Source of the DNA: CAIWXH01 sp964555675 | GTDB taxonomy: Bacteria > Chloroflexota > Chloroflexia > Chloroflexales > Chloroflexaceae | Assembly: GCA_964555675.1 (NCBI GenBank) | Contig: CAZKTU010000063.1 | Coordinates: forward strand, 1 to 28,709 | Reading direction: 5' to 3' | Length of the DNA stretch: 28,709 bases | In this document: positions 22,506-28,709 of the stretch, piece by piece | Numbering within the stretch: the first letter of the stretch is position 1 | Layout of the letters: each line of letters begins with the position of its first letter | Program-made: the position numbers and the translations under genes | Notes under the pieces: generated by a model | What the model saw: the letters and a program-made list of their open reading frames with translations, nothing else | What the model was told of the DNA's origin: nothing | Database searches by the model: none

Positions 22506-23513
22506 ATGCTTTTTGAGGCTCTGGCCCAGCACATGCTGCTCGGCCTGCACATCCCCGACGGTTTTCTCTCGGCGCCGGTTGCGTTGCTCTGGTGGGCCCT
22601 GACTGTCCTCTGTCTGGCCGTGGCGGTGCGGCGGGTGGGGGGCCTGAACGAGCGACAGGTGCCGTTGATGGGGGTCATGGCGGCCTTCATCTTCGCGGCC
22701 CAGATGCTGAACTTCCCGGTCCTGGGCGGCACCTCGGGTCACCTGCTGGGCGGGGCCCTGGCGGCCCTGCTGCTCGGGCCGTGGGCGGGCATGCTGGTGA
22801 TGGCCTGCGTGGTCGCGCTGCAGGCGCTGCTGTTTCAGGACGGCGGGCTGCTGGCCCTGGGGGCGAATATCTTCAATATGGGCATCGCGACGGCGGCCAT
22901 CGGCCACTGGGTGGGCATGCCGCTGCTGCGGGCCTTCGGCGGCAAGACCTGGGGCCTGGTGGCCTCTGGCTTCATCGCGGCCTGGCTCTCGGTGATGGTG
23001 GCCGCGCTGCTGACCTCGATGCAGTTGACCCTCTCGGGCGTGCCGGCGGCGATTGTCTTCCCGGCGATGATGTTCGTGCATACGTTCATCGGCATCGGCG
23101 AGGGGCTGATCACGGTGGCGGCCCTGGCCTTCGTGGGCAGCACGCGCCCTGATCTGGTGAGCAGCCTCGCACCCTATATGAAGCCCGGGATGACCCAGAG
23201 CGGGGCGGCCAGAGGCACGCTGGTCGCGGTCACCGCTGTGGGCCTGGCCTTCGCGGTCGGGGCGGCCTTCCTCTCGCCGCTGGCCTCGTCGAGCCCTGAC
23301 GGCCTCGAGCGGGTCGCCGAAGACCAGGGCTTCCTCGAGCGGGCCCAGGACCCGGCCTACAATGTGCTGCCCGACTACAGTATCCCCGGCCTCGACGGGC
23401 CGCTGTCGACCATCCTCTCGGGGATCGTCGGCCTGCTGATCGTCTTCGCGCTGGTCTATGGGATTACCCTTCTGGCGCGCGGGGCAACCCGCAGCCAGGG
23501 CAGCGGCGACTAG
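22506..23513 (+). CDS. cbiM: Cobalt/nickel ECF transporter substrate-binding membrane protein CbiM with C-terminal PDGLE region
   Basis: A 335-residue S-component. The CbiM core has seven or so helices (LMGVMAAFIFAAQMLNFPVLGGTSGHLLGGALAALLLGPWAG, GANIFNMGIATA, FVHTFIGIGEGLITV). The C-terminal part has SPDGLERVAEDQGF, the PDGLE/CbiN-like region, and a last helix, so CbiM and an N-type component are fused. The metal site of the family uses the N-terminal amine and a histidine at position 2 of M-H-I. Here the matching HIPDGF begins 14 residues in, after MLFEALAQHMLLGL. Either a leader is removed, or translation starts at the CTG at 22545. Cobalt and nickel cannot be separated by eye. It is the first gene of the cbiM-cbiQ-cbiO operon. 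Confidence 0.9.
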   Translation: MLFEALAQHMLLGLHIPDGFLSAPVALLWWALTVLCLAVAVRRVGGLNERQVPLMGVMAAFIFAAQMLNFPVLGGTSGHLLGGALAALLLGPWAGMLVMACVVALQALLFQDGGLLALGANIFNMGIATAAIGHWVGMPLLRAFGGKTWGLVASGFIAAWLSVMVAALLTSMQLTLSGVPAAIVFPAMMFVHTFIGIGEGLITVAALAFVGSTRPDLVSSLAPYMKPGMTQSGAARGTLVAVTAVGLAFAVGAAFLSPLASSSPDGLERVAEDQGFLERAQDPAYNVLPDYSIPGLDGPLSTILSGIVGLLIVFALVYGITLLARGATRSQGSGD

Positions 23514-23516
23514 ACG

Positions 23517-24317
23517 ATGGCGCTCTCGAGCTCGAGCCTCGACCGCTTCATCGACGGGCAGAGCCCCGTCCACGCCCTCGACGCGCGGGTGAAGCTGCTG
23601 CTGACCCTGGCCTGCGTGCTGGCCCTGGCCCTGCTGCCGCCGGGGGCGTGGGCGGGGATGCTGGCCTGCGCCCTGTTGATCTGGTGGGCCGTGCTGCAAT
23701 CGCGGGTGGGCCTGCGCACGATCCTGGGCCGGGCCTTCGTGGCGCTGCCCTTTGCGCTGGTGGCCGTGACCCTGGTCTTCGCGCGGCCGGGCAACCAGCT
23801 CTTCAGCGTCGCCCTCGGCCCGCTGCGGCTGACCGCCACAGACGCGGGCCTGATCGCCTTCGTCAGCGTGGTGATCAAGTCGTGGCTCTCGGTGCAGGCG
23901 GCCCTGCTGCTCACCGCGACGACCCACTTCACCGATGTGCTGTACGCCCTCAGGGCTCTGCGGCTCCCTGAGGTGATGGTGGCCATCCTCTCGTTCGCCT
24001 ACCGCTATCTGTTCGTGATGGTCGACGAGGCTCAGCGCCTGCTGCGGGCGCGCGAGTGCCGCGCCGCCGAACTGCCCGGGCGCAAGGGCGGGGGTAGCGT
24101 GGTCTGGCGAGCCGCGGTGGTGGGGCGCATGGCCGGGACGCTCTTCCTGCGGGCCTATGAGCGCAGCGAGCGCATCTACCTGGCCATGCTCGCGCGGGGC
24201 TACAGCGGCGAGCTGCGGGCCCTCACCGCGCGACCCCTGGACGCGCGCGAGCAGGGGCTGCTGCTGGTCGGCGCGAGCCTGCTGGCGGCGATCGTCTTCT
24301 TCGCCTATCTTCTCTAG
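23517..24317 (+). CDS. cbiQ: Cobalt/nickel ECF transporter T-component CbiQ
   Basis: A 266-residue membrane protein that couples the S-component to the ATPase. It starts with the family's soluble N-terminus (LDRFIDGQSPVHALDARVKLLLTL), has five to six hydrophobic helices, and carries cytosolic coupling helices with the Ala-Arg-Gly signature in ERIYLAMLARGYSGE and an earlier ARECRAAELPGR. The stop of cbiM is 3 bases before its ATG and cbiO follows 11 bases after its stop, so the three genes form one transcript. It has no odd features. Confidence 0.93.
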   Translation: MALSSSSLDRFIDGQSPVHALDARVKLLLTLACVLALALLPPGAWAGMLACALLIWWAVLQSRVGLRTILGRAFVALPFALVAVTLVFARPGNQLFSVALGPLRLTATDAGLIAFVSVVIKSWLSVQAALLLTATTHFTDVLYALRALRLPEVMVAILSFAYRYLFVMVDEAQRLLRARECRAAELPGRKGGGSVVWRAAVVGRMAGTLFLRAYERSERIYLAMLARGYSGELRALTARPLDAREQGLLLVGASLLAAIVFFAYLL

Positions 24318-24328
24318 AAGGGTCCCCC

Positions 24329-25291
24329 GTGATCGACGCCGTCGAAATCTCTGCTGAGACAGCCGCTGTTCAGGCCCTGCCGATGCTCGAGCTGCGCGAG
24401 CTGAGTTACACCTACCCTGATGGGACTGTTGCTCTGCGCGCGGTCTCGCTGTCAATCGCGCCCGGCGAGAAGGTGGCCCTGGTGGGGCCCAACGGCGCGG
24501 GCAAGAGCACGCTGCTGCTGCATCTGAACGGGGTGTTGCGGGCGGCGGCCGGCGCCGTGGTCGTCGCGGGGGCGAACCTCGACGACAGCACGGTGCGGCG
24601 GGTACGCGCCCAGGTGGGCATGGTCTTCCAGGACCCCGACGACCAGCTCTTCTCGCCGACGGTCTTCGACGATGTCTCCTTCGGGCCCCTGNNNNNNNNN
24701 NNNNNNNNNNNNNNNNNNNNNNNNNNNNNNNNNNNNNNNNNNNNNNNNNNNNNNNNNNNNNNNNNNNNNNNNNNNNNNNNNNNNNNNNNNNGGATCGCCA
24801 TTGCGACCGTGCTCTCGATGGACCCGGCCCTGCTGGCCCTCGACGACCAGCTCTTCTCGCCGACGGTCTTCGACGATGTCTCCTTCGGGCCCCTGCACAT
24901 GGGCCTGCCCGAGGCCGAGGTGCGCGAGCGGGTGACGCGGGCCCTGAGCCAGGTGGGCATGGCCGGCTTCGAGCCGCGTATGCCCCACCACCTGAGCCTC
25001 GGGCAGCGCAAGCGGATCGCCATTGCGACCGTGCTCTCGATGGACCCGGCCCTGCTGGCCCTCGACGAGCCGTCGGCCGGCCTCGACCCGCGGGCGCGGC
25101 GCGGCCTGATCGAGCTGATGCGCAGCCTGCCCCAGGCCATGATCGTCTCGACCCACGACATGCGCATGGTCGCCGAGGTCTTCCCGCGCACGGTGGTGCT
25201 CGAGGCCGGCTCGATCGCCTACGACGGCCCGAGCGCGGGCATCCTCTCCGACGCGGCGCTGCTCGACCGGTTCGGGCTAGAGGCTGCGTAG
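24329..25291 (+). CDS. cbiO: Cobalt/nickel ECF transporter ATPase CbiO (interrupted by an assembly gap)
   Basis: An ABC ATPase with Walker A GPNGAGKST (residues 53-61), Q-loop VFQDPDDQLF, signature LSLGQRK, Walker B LLALDEPSAGLD and the H-loop in VSTHDMRM. As written it is 320 codons including a 100-base N run, with QLFSPTVFDDVSFGPL and IAIATVLSMDPALLALD each present twice. Removing 204 bases (24692-24895) joins the left part to HMGLPEAEV in frame and gives a normal 252-residue CbiO. The duplication is therefore probably an assembly error, not a biological repeat. The start is GTG 24329, 11 bases after cbiQ, with AGAAGG just upstream. It hydrolyses ATP for Co/Ni import. Confidence 0.9.
   Translation: MIDAVEISAETAAVQALPMLELRELSYTYPDGTVALRAVSLSIAPGEKVALVGPNGAGKSTLLLHLNGVLRAAAGAVVVAGANLDDSTVRRVRAQVGMVFQDPDDQLFSPTVFDDVSFGPLXXXXXXXXXXXXXXXXXXXXXXXXXXXXXXXXXXIAIATVLSMDPALLALDDQLFSPTVFDDVSFGPLHMGLPEAEVRERVTRALSQVGMAGFEPRMPHHLSLGQRKRIAIATVLSMDPALLALDEPSAGLDPRARRGLIELMRSLPQAMIVSTHDMRMVAEVFPRTVVLEAGSIAYDGPSAGILSDAALLDRFGLEAA
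24637..24691 (+). repeat. 55-bp duplication, copy 1 (identical to 24841-24895)
   Basis: This block ends exactly at the N run and recurs exactly at 24841-24895. It encodes DDQLFSPTVFDDVSFGPL of CbiO. The 55-base size and perfect identity suggest a graph-assembly overlap. Confidence 0.85.
24692..24791. other. Assembly gap, 100 N
   Basis: Exactly 100 undetermined bases, the conventional size for a scaffold gap of unknown length. It lies inside cbiO, between duplicated blocks. Confidence 0.99.
24792..24846 (+). repeat. 55-bp duplication (identical to 25014-25068)
   Basis: This block begins directly after the N run and recurs at 25014-25068 inside the true CbiO Walker B region. It shares its last six bases, CGACGA, with the start of the block at 24841, the point where the false join probably occurred. 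Confidence 0.85.
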
Positions 25292-25319
25292 CGCTGCTCT
25301 GTGGCGCGAAGGCGGCGAG

Positions 25320-25715
25320 CTACTCCTCTTCGGGGTGGTCGGGCAGCCCGTACGCGACGTGGGCGAGGTGGTGGAGGGCCTCGCGGAAGAGGGCGCTGAC
25401 GTGGGCGTCGTCGACCGAGTAGTAGATATGGGTGCCGACCCGGCGGTGCTTGACGATGCGCAGGTCGCGCAAGGTCTTGAGCTGGTGCGAGGTGGCCGAG
25501 GGCGAGATCGCGGCGATGGCCGCCAGGTCGCCGACACTATGCTCGCCCTTGGTGAGGGCGTAAACAATGCGCGCGCGCGTCGGGTCGCCAAGAGCCTGAA
25601 AGGTCTGGGCAACCTGCTGGGCCAGTTCACCGCTCAGCTCGGGCGCGGCGAGAAACTGATCCACGGCGCCCGTGGCATCAAGGGCCCGCACATGTGAGGG
25701 ATGGGTACGCGTCAT
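25320..25715 (-). CDS. ArsR/SmtB-family metal-sensing repressor
   Basis: A 131-residue winged-helix repressor. The helix-turn-helix region is SVGDLAAIAAISPSATSHQLKTLRDLRIVKHRRVGTHIYYSV (about 60-101). The last helix contains D103, H105, H116 and H119, spaced D-x-H-x10-H-x2-H. This is the alpha-5 site used by zinc, cobalt or nickel sensors such as SmtB, CzrA and NmtR. The alpha-3 CxC site of arsenic/cadmium sensors is absent (GEHSVGD). The start at 25715 is preferred over ATG 25748, because a TATAAT box at 25756-25751 would place transcription initiation near 25744, downstream of that ATG. It converges on the cbiMQO operon, 28 bases between stops, and may regulate it. Confidence 0.88.
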   Translation of the reverse strand: MTRTHPSHVRALDATGAVDQFLAAPELSGELAQQVAQTFQALGDPTRARIVYALTKGEHSVGDLAAIAAISPSATSHQLKTLRDLRIVKHRRVGTHIYYSVDDAHVSALFREALHHLAHVAYGLPDHPEEE

Positions 25716-25750
25716 ACCGTCTCGTTCTGCCGACAAGTTGCTGCCCATGC

Positions 25751-25756
25751 ATTATA
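25751..25756 (-). promoter_or_regulatory. Extended -10 of the ArsR gene
   Basis: Minus-strand TGCTATAAT gives TATAAT at 25756-25751. It implies initiation near 25744 and a leader of about 30 bases to ATG 25715. The short gap to the next gene upstream leaves little room for a -35, and none is evident. Confidence 0.5.
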
Positions 25757-25777
25757 GCACTTGCGCTCCGCCCCCCG

Positions 25778-26887
25778 CTACGGTTTGCTCGTCGGCGCCG
25801 GGGTGGGCGCGGGCGCCTTGCGCAAGAGCTCGCTGAGGCGGCGCACGTCGCCCCAGTTGGTCTCGGCCTCGTCGGGCGCAATGGGCGTGTAGAGGGTGTC
25901 GATGGCGAAGACCTGCACCGCGAAACGCTTGCCGCCCACATCGATCACCCGGCTCTCGTCGATCGGCGCGCCGAGGGGGCGGCCGGCGTGGGCCTCGGAG
26001 AGCATATAGTTGTGGAAGGCCCAGGTGGGGTGGAACTCGACCGCGGCGGCCAGGAAGGTCTCTGAGACCAGGGCCTGGTCGAGTGGGCCGTCATAGGCCC
26101 GCAGCGAGAGGTCGCCCGCGCCCTGCCCCGACCAGGCCGCCACCTGCCGCCTGACCGCGCTGCTATAGGCGCCTGGCGTATTGCCGTCGCTCCCCGGCGC
26201 GTAGACCGGGAGCGCCTCCTCGACGGTCTCCATGCCGCGGTTGACGTAGCCGAGCATGAGCTCGCACCAGTCGCGCACACCGTCGTGCCAGCTGCCGTAG
26301 CGGGCGAAACCCTCGCTCGTGCCGGCATTGCGCTGGGGCTTGATATGGCGGCGCAGCATGCCCCAGTTGCGCAGGTCGGCGCGGGCGCAGCGCCCGGTGG
26401 TGCAGTACTGGCTCTCGTGCTGGAAGAAGGCCAGGGCCACGGCCGGGTCGAGGCCGTAGCCCTTGATGATCGTGTAGAGCTCGTCGCCATGGGGCGCGGC
26501 GGGCGACCCCGCCGAGGCCAGGATGCGGCTGAAGCTGGCCTGCGAAATGCGCGGCTCGGCGCGGAAGGTGAGCCCGGCGCCCTGGGCCGCGGCCCCGCCG
26601 GGCCCTGCGACGGCGGCGGCCAGGGCCAACGCGGCGGTCACCAGGGCGGCCAGCAGGCCCAGGCGACGTCCCTCGCCGCGCAGCAGGGCCGGCAGGCGCA
26701 GCAGCAGTAGGCAGCCCGCGGCCCAGGCGATCGCCACGGCGGCGCGGGTGGCCGAGCGGGCGCTCAGGAGCTCGAGAAAGACCAGAGGCGGCAGACTCAC
26801 GGCGCCGATGGCGAGGGCGGTCAGGGCGGCGGGCTCGCCGCGCTCGCGCCACCAGCGGCGCGAGGAGGACTCGGGGAGGCTTGGCAT
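25778..26887 (-). CDS. Membrane-anchored glucosaminidase-like protein
   Basis: A 369-residue protein. Three hydrophobic N-terminal segments (about 21-41, 48-66 and 76-97) precede an extracytoplasmic domain at about 130-260 that resembles the bacterial endo-beta-N-acetylglucosaminidase fold. Visible are YTIIKGYGLDPAVALAFFQHESQYCTTGRC with candidate catalytic E158, NWGMLRR, FARYGSWHDGVRDWCELMLGYVN, and LPVYAPGSDGNTPGAYSSAVRRQVAAW. The two cysteines after E158 (C162 and C167) could form a disulfide. A C-terminal tail (about 270-369) with an APTPAPTS end is unassigned. A peptidoglycan-cleaving role is likely but not certain. AGAGGTGA 5 bases before the ATG supports the start. Confidence 0.75.
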   Translation of the reverse strand: MPSLPESSSRRWWRERGEPAALTALAIGAVSLPPLVFLELLSARSATRAAVAIAWAAGCLLLLRLPALLRGEGRRLGLLAALVTAALALAAAVAGPGGAAAQGAGLTFRAEPRISQASFSRILASAGSPAAPHGDELYTIIKGYGLDPAVALAFFQHESQYCTTGRCARADLRNWGMLRRHIKPQRNAGTSEGFARYGSWHDGVRDWCELMLGYVNRGMETVEEALPVYAPGSDGNTPGAYSSAVRRQVAAWSGQGAGDLSLRAYDGPLDQALVSETFLAAAVEFHPTWAFHNYMLSEAHAGRPLGAPIDESRVIDVGGKRFAVQVFAIDTLYTPIAPDEAETNWGDVRRLSELLRKAPAPTPAPTSKP

Positions 26888-26984
26888 CGGTCACCTCTCG
26901 GCTGGAAGGGGCCGCTGCCGGGGAGTATACACGCTGAGGGCGTGAAGCGTAAGGTAGGAAAAATGCTCACGCCGGTGACCCAGT

Positions 26985-27005
26985 ATTGCGCAGGATATGC
27001 ACAAT
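26985..27005. promoter_or_regulatory. Operator-like dyad in the divergent region
   Basis: ATTGCGCA (26985-26992) and TGCACAAT (26998-27005) form an inverted repeat with one mismatch and a 5-base centre, the shape of a dimeric repressor site. The regulator is unknown. Confidence 0.3.
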
Positions 27006-27059
27006 GAATGCGCTACCACAGGCCTTGGACAGACGGTAGCACTCAAAAGTGAATAATGC

Positions 27060-27065
27060 TAAAAT
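27060..27065 (+). promoter_or_regulatory. Possible extended -10 of the SDR gene
   Basis: TGCTAAAAT gives TAAAAT at 27060-27065 with a TGn extension. It would leave a leader of about 155 bases before ATG 27230. The -35 is not convincing. Confidence 0.35.
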
Positions 27066-27229
27066 CCTGACTATCGCAGCACCTGAACAGTCGGAGCGCG
27101 CCTTCGGGCCAGGGAATACGGGTCGGGTGCAGCCTTAATCTGCGGATTGCGGTGGGGCTGGCGCCGATGCCAGGAAGCGATGCCGCGCGGCGGGATCGAA
27201 ACCCCACCCCAGCGAACACGAGGTGGACT

Positions 27230-28156
27230 ATGGCGTACTACCTGATCGCGGGCGCATCCGGCTATGTTGGCTCACGGCTTGCCGAGCGGCTCCTCTCTGC
27301 AGGCCACCGCGTCCGCGGGCTCGTGCGCAGCCCCGACTCCTCCACGGTTGAACGCCTCGCCTCCCTCGGCATGTGTGTCTGGACGGGCGACATCACGCGC
27401 CCCGACAGCCTGGTCGGCCTGGCCGACGGCGTCGACCATGTCTACAACCTCACCTCGCGCCTGGTGATCGAGAACGGCTCGGTGCGCCGCACCTTTGTCG
27501 ACGGCAACCAGCACCTGATCGCGGTGTGCTCGCGCGCGCGCAGCGTCAAGAGCTACATCTTCACCTCGAACGTCGCGCCCTACGGCGACGCCGGCGAGGC
27601 CCTGGTCTCAGAGGACCACTCCATCGCCCCGGCCCACGCCCTCGGGGCCGTCATGGCCGAGGCCGAGCAGACGATCCTGCGGGCCGCCCGCGACCACCGC
27701 TTCCCCGCGATCATCCTGCGCTGCGGCTCGATCTACGGCCCTGGTCGCGACCCGGTCGACGCGGTCGAGCAGGGTATCGCCACGCTCTATGGCGACGGCC
27801 GCAACTACGTTTCGCACATCCACATCGACGACCTGCTCGACATCCTCGCCGCCATGCCCGACGCGGGGCAGCCCGGCGCGATCTACAACGTCGGCGACGA
27901 CCAGCCCCTGCGGCAGCTCGACCTGCTGGGCGAGGTGCGCCAGCGCCTGGGCATGGTCCCGCCGCGCACCTTCTCGCCCGCGGCGGCCCTGGCCGCCGGC
28001 CTCGACCCGGCGATCGTCGGCACCCTGATCGCCTCGGTGCGCCTCGACAACAGCCGGCTCAAGCACGATCTGCGGCTCAGTTTGCGCTACCCGAGTGTGC
28101 TGGCCTGGCTCGACGAGCGGCTGCCGGTCGATGAGGCCATGGCCGTCGGGGCATAG
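27230..28156 (+). CDS. Atypical NAD(P)-binding SDR (epimerase/dehydratase fold)
   Basis: A 308-residue extended-SDR-like protein. The cofactor loop is GASGYVG (8-14), followed by LVRSP and GDITRPDSL, then FTSNVAPYG with T112 and S113. The C-terminal part has SIYGPGRDPVDAVEQGI, the HIHIDDLLDIL block and YNVGDD, all usual in sugar epimerases and related enzymes. The catalytic YxxxK is missing: the aligned positions in HALGAVMAEAE are L138 and M142. It may bind NAD(P) without the standard SDR chemistry, as in atypical SDRs. AGGTGG lies close to ATG 27230. The frame is open for 26 codons further upstream without similarity. Confidence 0.82.
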   Translation: MAYYLIAGASGYVGSRLAERLLSAGHRVRGLVRSPDSSTVERLASLGMCVWTGDITRPDSLVGLADGVDHVYNLTSRLVIENGSVRRTFVDGNQHLIAVCSRARSVKSYIFTSNVAPYGDAGEALVSEDHSIAPAHALGAVMAEAEQTILRAARDHRFPAIILRCGSIYGPGRDPVDAVEQGIATLYGDGRNYVSHIHIDDLLDILAAMPDAGQPGAIYNVGDDQPLRQLDLLGEVRQRLGMVPPRTFSPAAALAAGLDPAIVGTLIASVRLDNSRLKHDLRLSLRYPSVLAWLDERLPVDEAMAVGA

Positions 28157-28190
28157 GCGGGCATCCCGCCGCCCCTCTTGCTGATGCAGG

Positions 28191-28216
28191 CCCCCGCTCG
28201 TCACGGCGAGCGGGGG
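28191..28216 (+). terminator. Hairpin terminator after the SDR gene
   Basis: CCCCCGCTCG (28191-28200) and CGAGCGGGGG (28207-28216) form a perfect 10-base stem with a 6-base loop, followed by TCTT. It lies 35 bases after the SDR stop and before radC. The stem is strong but the T-tract is short. Confidence 0.65.
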
Positions 28217-28290
28217 TCTTCGCGCGCCCCCGTATCTTCTCGGCCGCCCCGGCGGTACAGCATGGGGAAGCTGACGACGAGGAGCGCGCC

Positions 28291-28709
28291 ATGAGCGAGT
28301 ATCGCCTGCGCATGAAGGAGCTGCCCGCGGCCGACCAGCCCCGCGAGCGCATGGCCGCCGTAGGGCCCGCGGCCCTGAGCGACGCGGAGTTGCTGGCCAT
28401 CCTCTTGCGCGTCGGCGTGTCGGGGGTCAATGTGTTGCAGCTCGCGCAGCAGACCCTCGTCGACTGTGGGGGCTGGCCGGGGCTGCTCAGGCTCGAGTAC
28501 GGCGAGCTATGCCGACGCCGCGGCTTCGGCGAGGCCAAGGCCGCCACGGTCAAGGCCGCCCTCGAGATCGGGCGGCGCCTGCTGCTGACCGGTCCAGACG
28601 AGAGATTTCAGATCAAAAGTCCCGCTGACGCCGCCACCCTGCTCATGGTCGAGATGAGCCATCTCGATCAGGAGCACCTACGGGCGGTGCTGCTCGACAC
28701 GAAGAATCG
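28291..28709 (+). CDS. radC: RadC family protein, 5' part only
   Basis: The frame runs off the end of the window after about 139 codons. The N-terminus, MSEYRLRMKELPAADQPRERM, then GPAALSDAELLAILLRVGVSGVNVLQLAQ, RRRGFGEAKAATVKAALEIGRRLL and the beginning of the JAB/MPN-like domain (LDQEHLRAVLLDTKN) match RadC. The metal-binding HxH and D residues lie beyond the end. GAGGAG lies about 7 bases before the ATG. RadC's role in DNA repair is uncertain despite its name. The leader of about 75 bases from the upstream terminator shows no clear promoter. Confidence 0.93.
   Translation, partial: MSEYRLRMKELPAADQPRERMAAVGPAALSDAELLAILLRVGVSGVNVLQLAQQTLVDCGGWPGLLRLEYGELCRRRGFGEAKAATVKAALEIGRRLLLTGPDERFQIKSPADAATLLMVEMSHLDQEHLRAVLLDTKN

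Larger units (their letters stand above)
26888..27229. other. Divergent intergenic region between the glucosaminidase-like and SDR genes
   Basis: About 340 bases without a gene. It contains a minus-strand TATACT (26929-26924) as the likely -10 of the glucosaminidase-like gene, an operator-like dyad at 26985-27005 and an extended -10 for the SDR gene at 27060-27065. There is also a GCTACC...GGTAGC repeat (27012-27017, 27035-27040). The stretch from 27075 to 27229 shows nothing further. Confidence 0.45.

Noticed and set aside
22245..24455. A minus-strand frame of about 736 codons opposite cbiM and cbiQ
   Set aside because: The translation is a Gln/Arg/Gly/His-rich shadow without domains, and the plus strand carries clear transporter genes.
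24637..25068. A genuine tandem duplication inside cbiO
   Set aside because: Both duplicated blocks are exactly 55 bases, identical, and abut an N run. Collapsing them restores a standard protein, so an assembly artefact is far more likely.
1..28709. tRNA, rRNA, CRISPR array, insertion sequence or prophage
   Set aside because: No cloverleaf-like segment, spaced direct repeats, transposase motif or terminal inverted repeats with target duplications were found on reading both strands by eye.

Overview
The window is a high-GC stretch of bacterial chromosome with densely packed genes, short operons, mostly clear AGGAGG-type ribosome binding sites and housekeeping genes (dprA, fmt, radC). A Chloroflexota (Chloroflexia-like) source is my best inference. 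It rests on proline/threonine-rich linkers before a bacterial SH3 domain, a very long membrane-anchored TPR protein, an SCP-2 protein and the overall gene style, not on a marker gene. A 100-base run of N flanked by 55-base duplications shows it is a draft or metagenomic scaffold.

Region by region: (1) 73-4014, minus strand: a three-gene operon of a sugar C-methyltransferase-like enzyme, a COG4310-type aminopeptidase-like protein and a class III aminotransferase. It looks like a glycan or small-molecule tailoring unit, and it ends in two back-to-back hairpins. (2) 4015-4545: a regulatory intergenic region with a good minus-strand promoter and an operator-like dyad ahead of dprA. (3) 5662-7978, minus strand: the tungstate ABC transporter tupABC with ATGA overlaps, preceded by an approximately 100-nt leader that can fold into a three-way junction covering the tupA ribosome binding site. 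(4) 8127-13627, minus strand: a Nudix hydrolase, an FGE/SUMF-like protein lacking the catalytic cysteine pair, an unknown conserved protein and a 1158-residue TPR protein. (5) 13803-15700, minus strand: a response regulator-GGDEF protein translationally coupled to a zinc alcohol dehydrogenase, divergent from fmt. (6) 16907-21101: an SCP-2 protein, an SH3 protein, a PlsC acyltransferase, a DUF2231 membrane protein, an AI-2E family transporter and a YigZ/IMPACT protein. (7) 21223-25291, plus strand: a cytoplasmic sulfite-oxidase-like molybdoenzyme, then the cobalt/nickel ECF transporter cbiM-cbiQ-cbiO with nested palindromes upstream. A convergent ArsR repressor next to it carries an alpha-5 metal site. 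(8) 25778-28709: a membrane-anchored glucosaminidase-like protein, an atypical SDR epimerase and the 5' part of radC.

Metal handling is a theme. A tungstate importer, a Mo-cofactor enzyme and a Co/Ni importer with a likely metal-sensing repressor lie within about 20 kb. The most promising undescribed element is the tupA leader. The cbiO duplication is best explained as an assembly artefact. No RNA genes, CRISPR array, transposase or prophage genes were seen.
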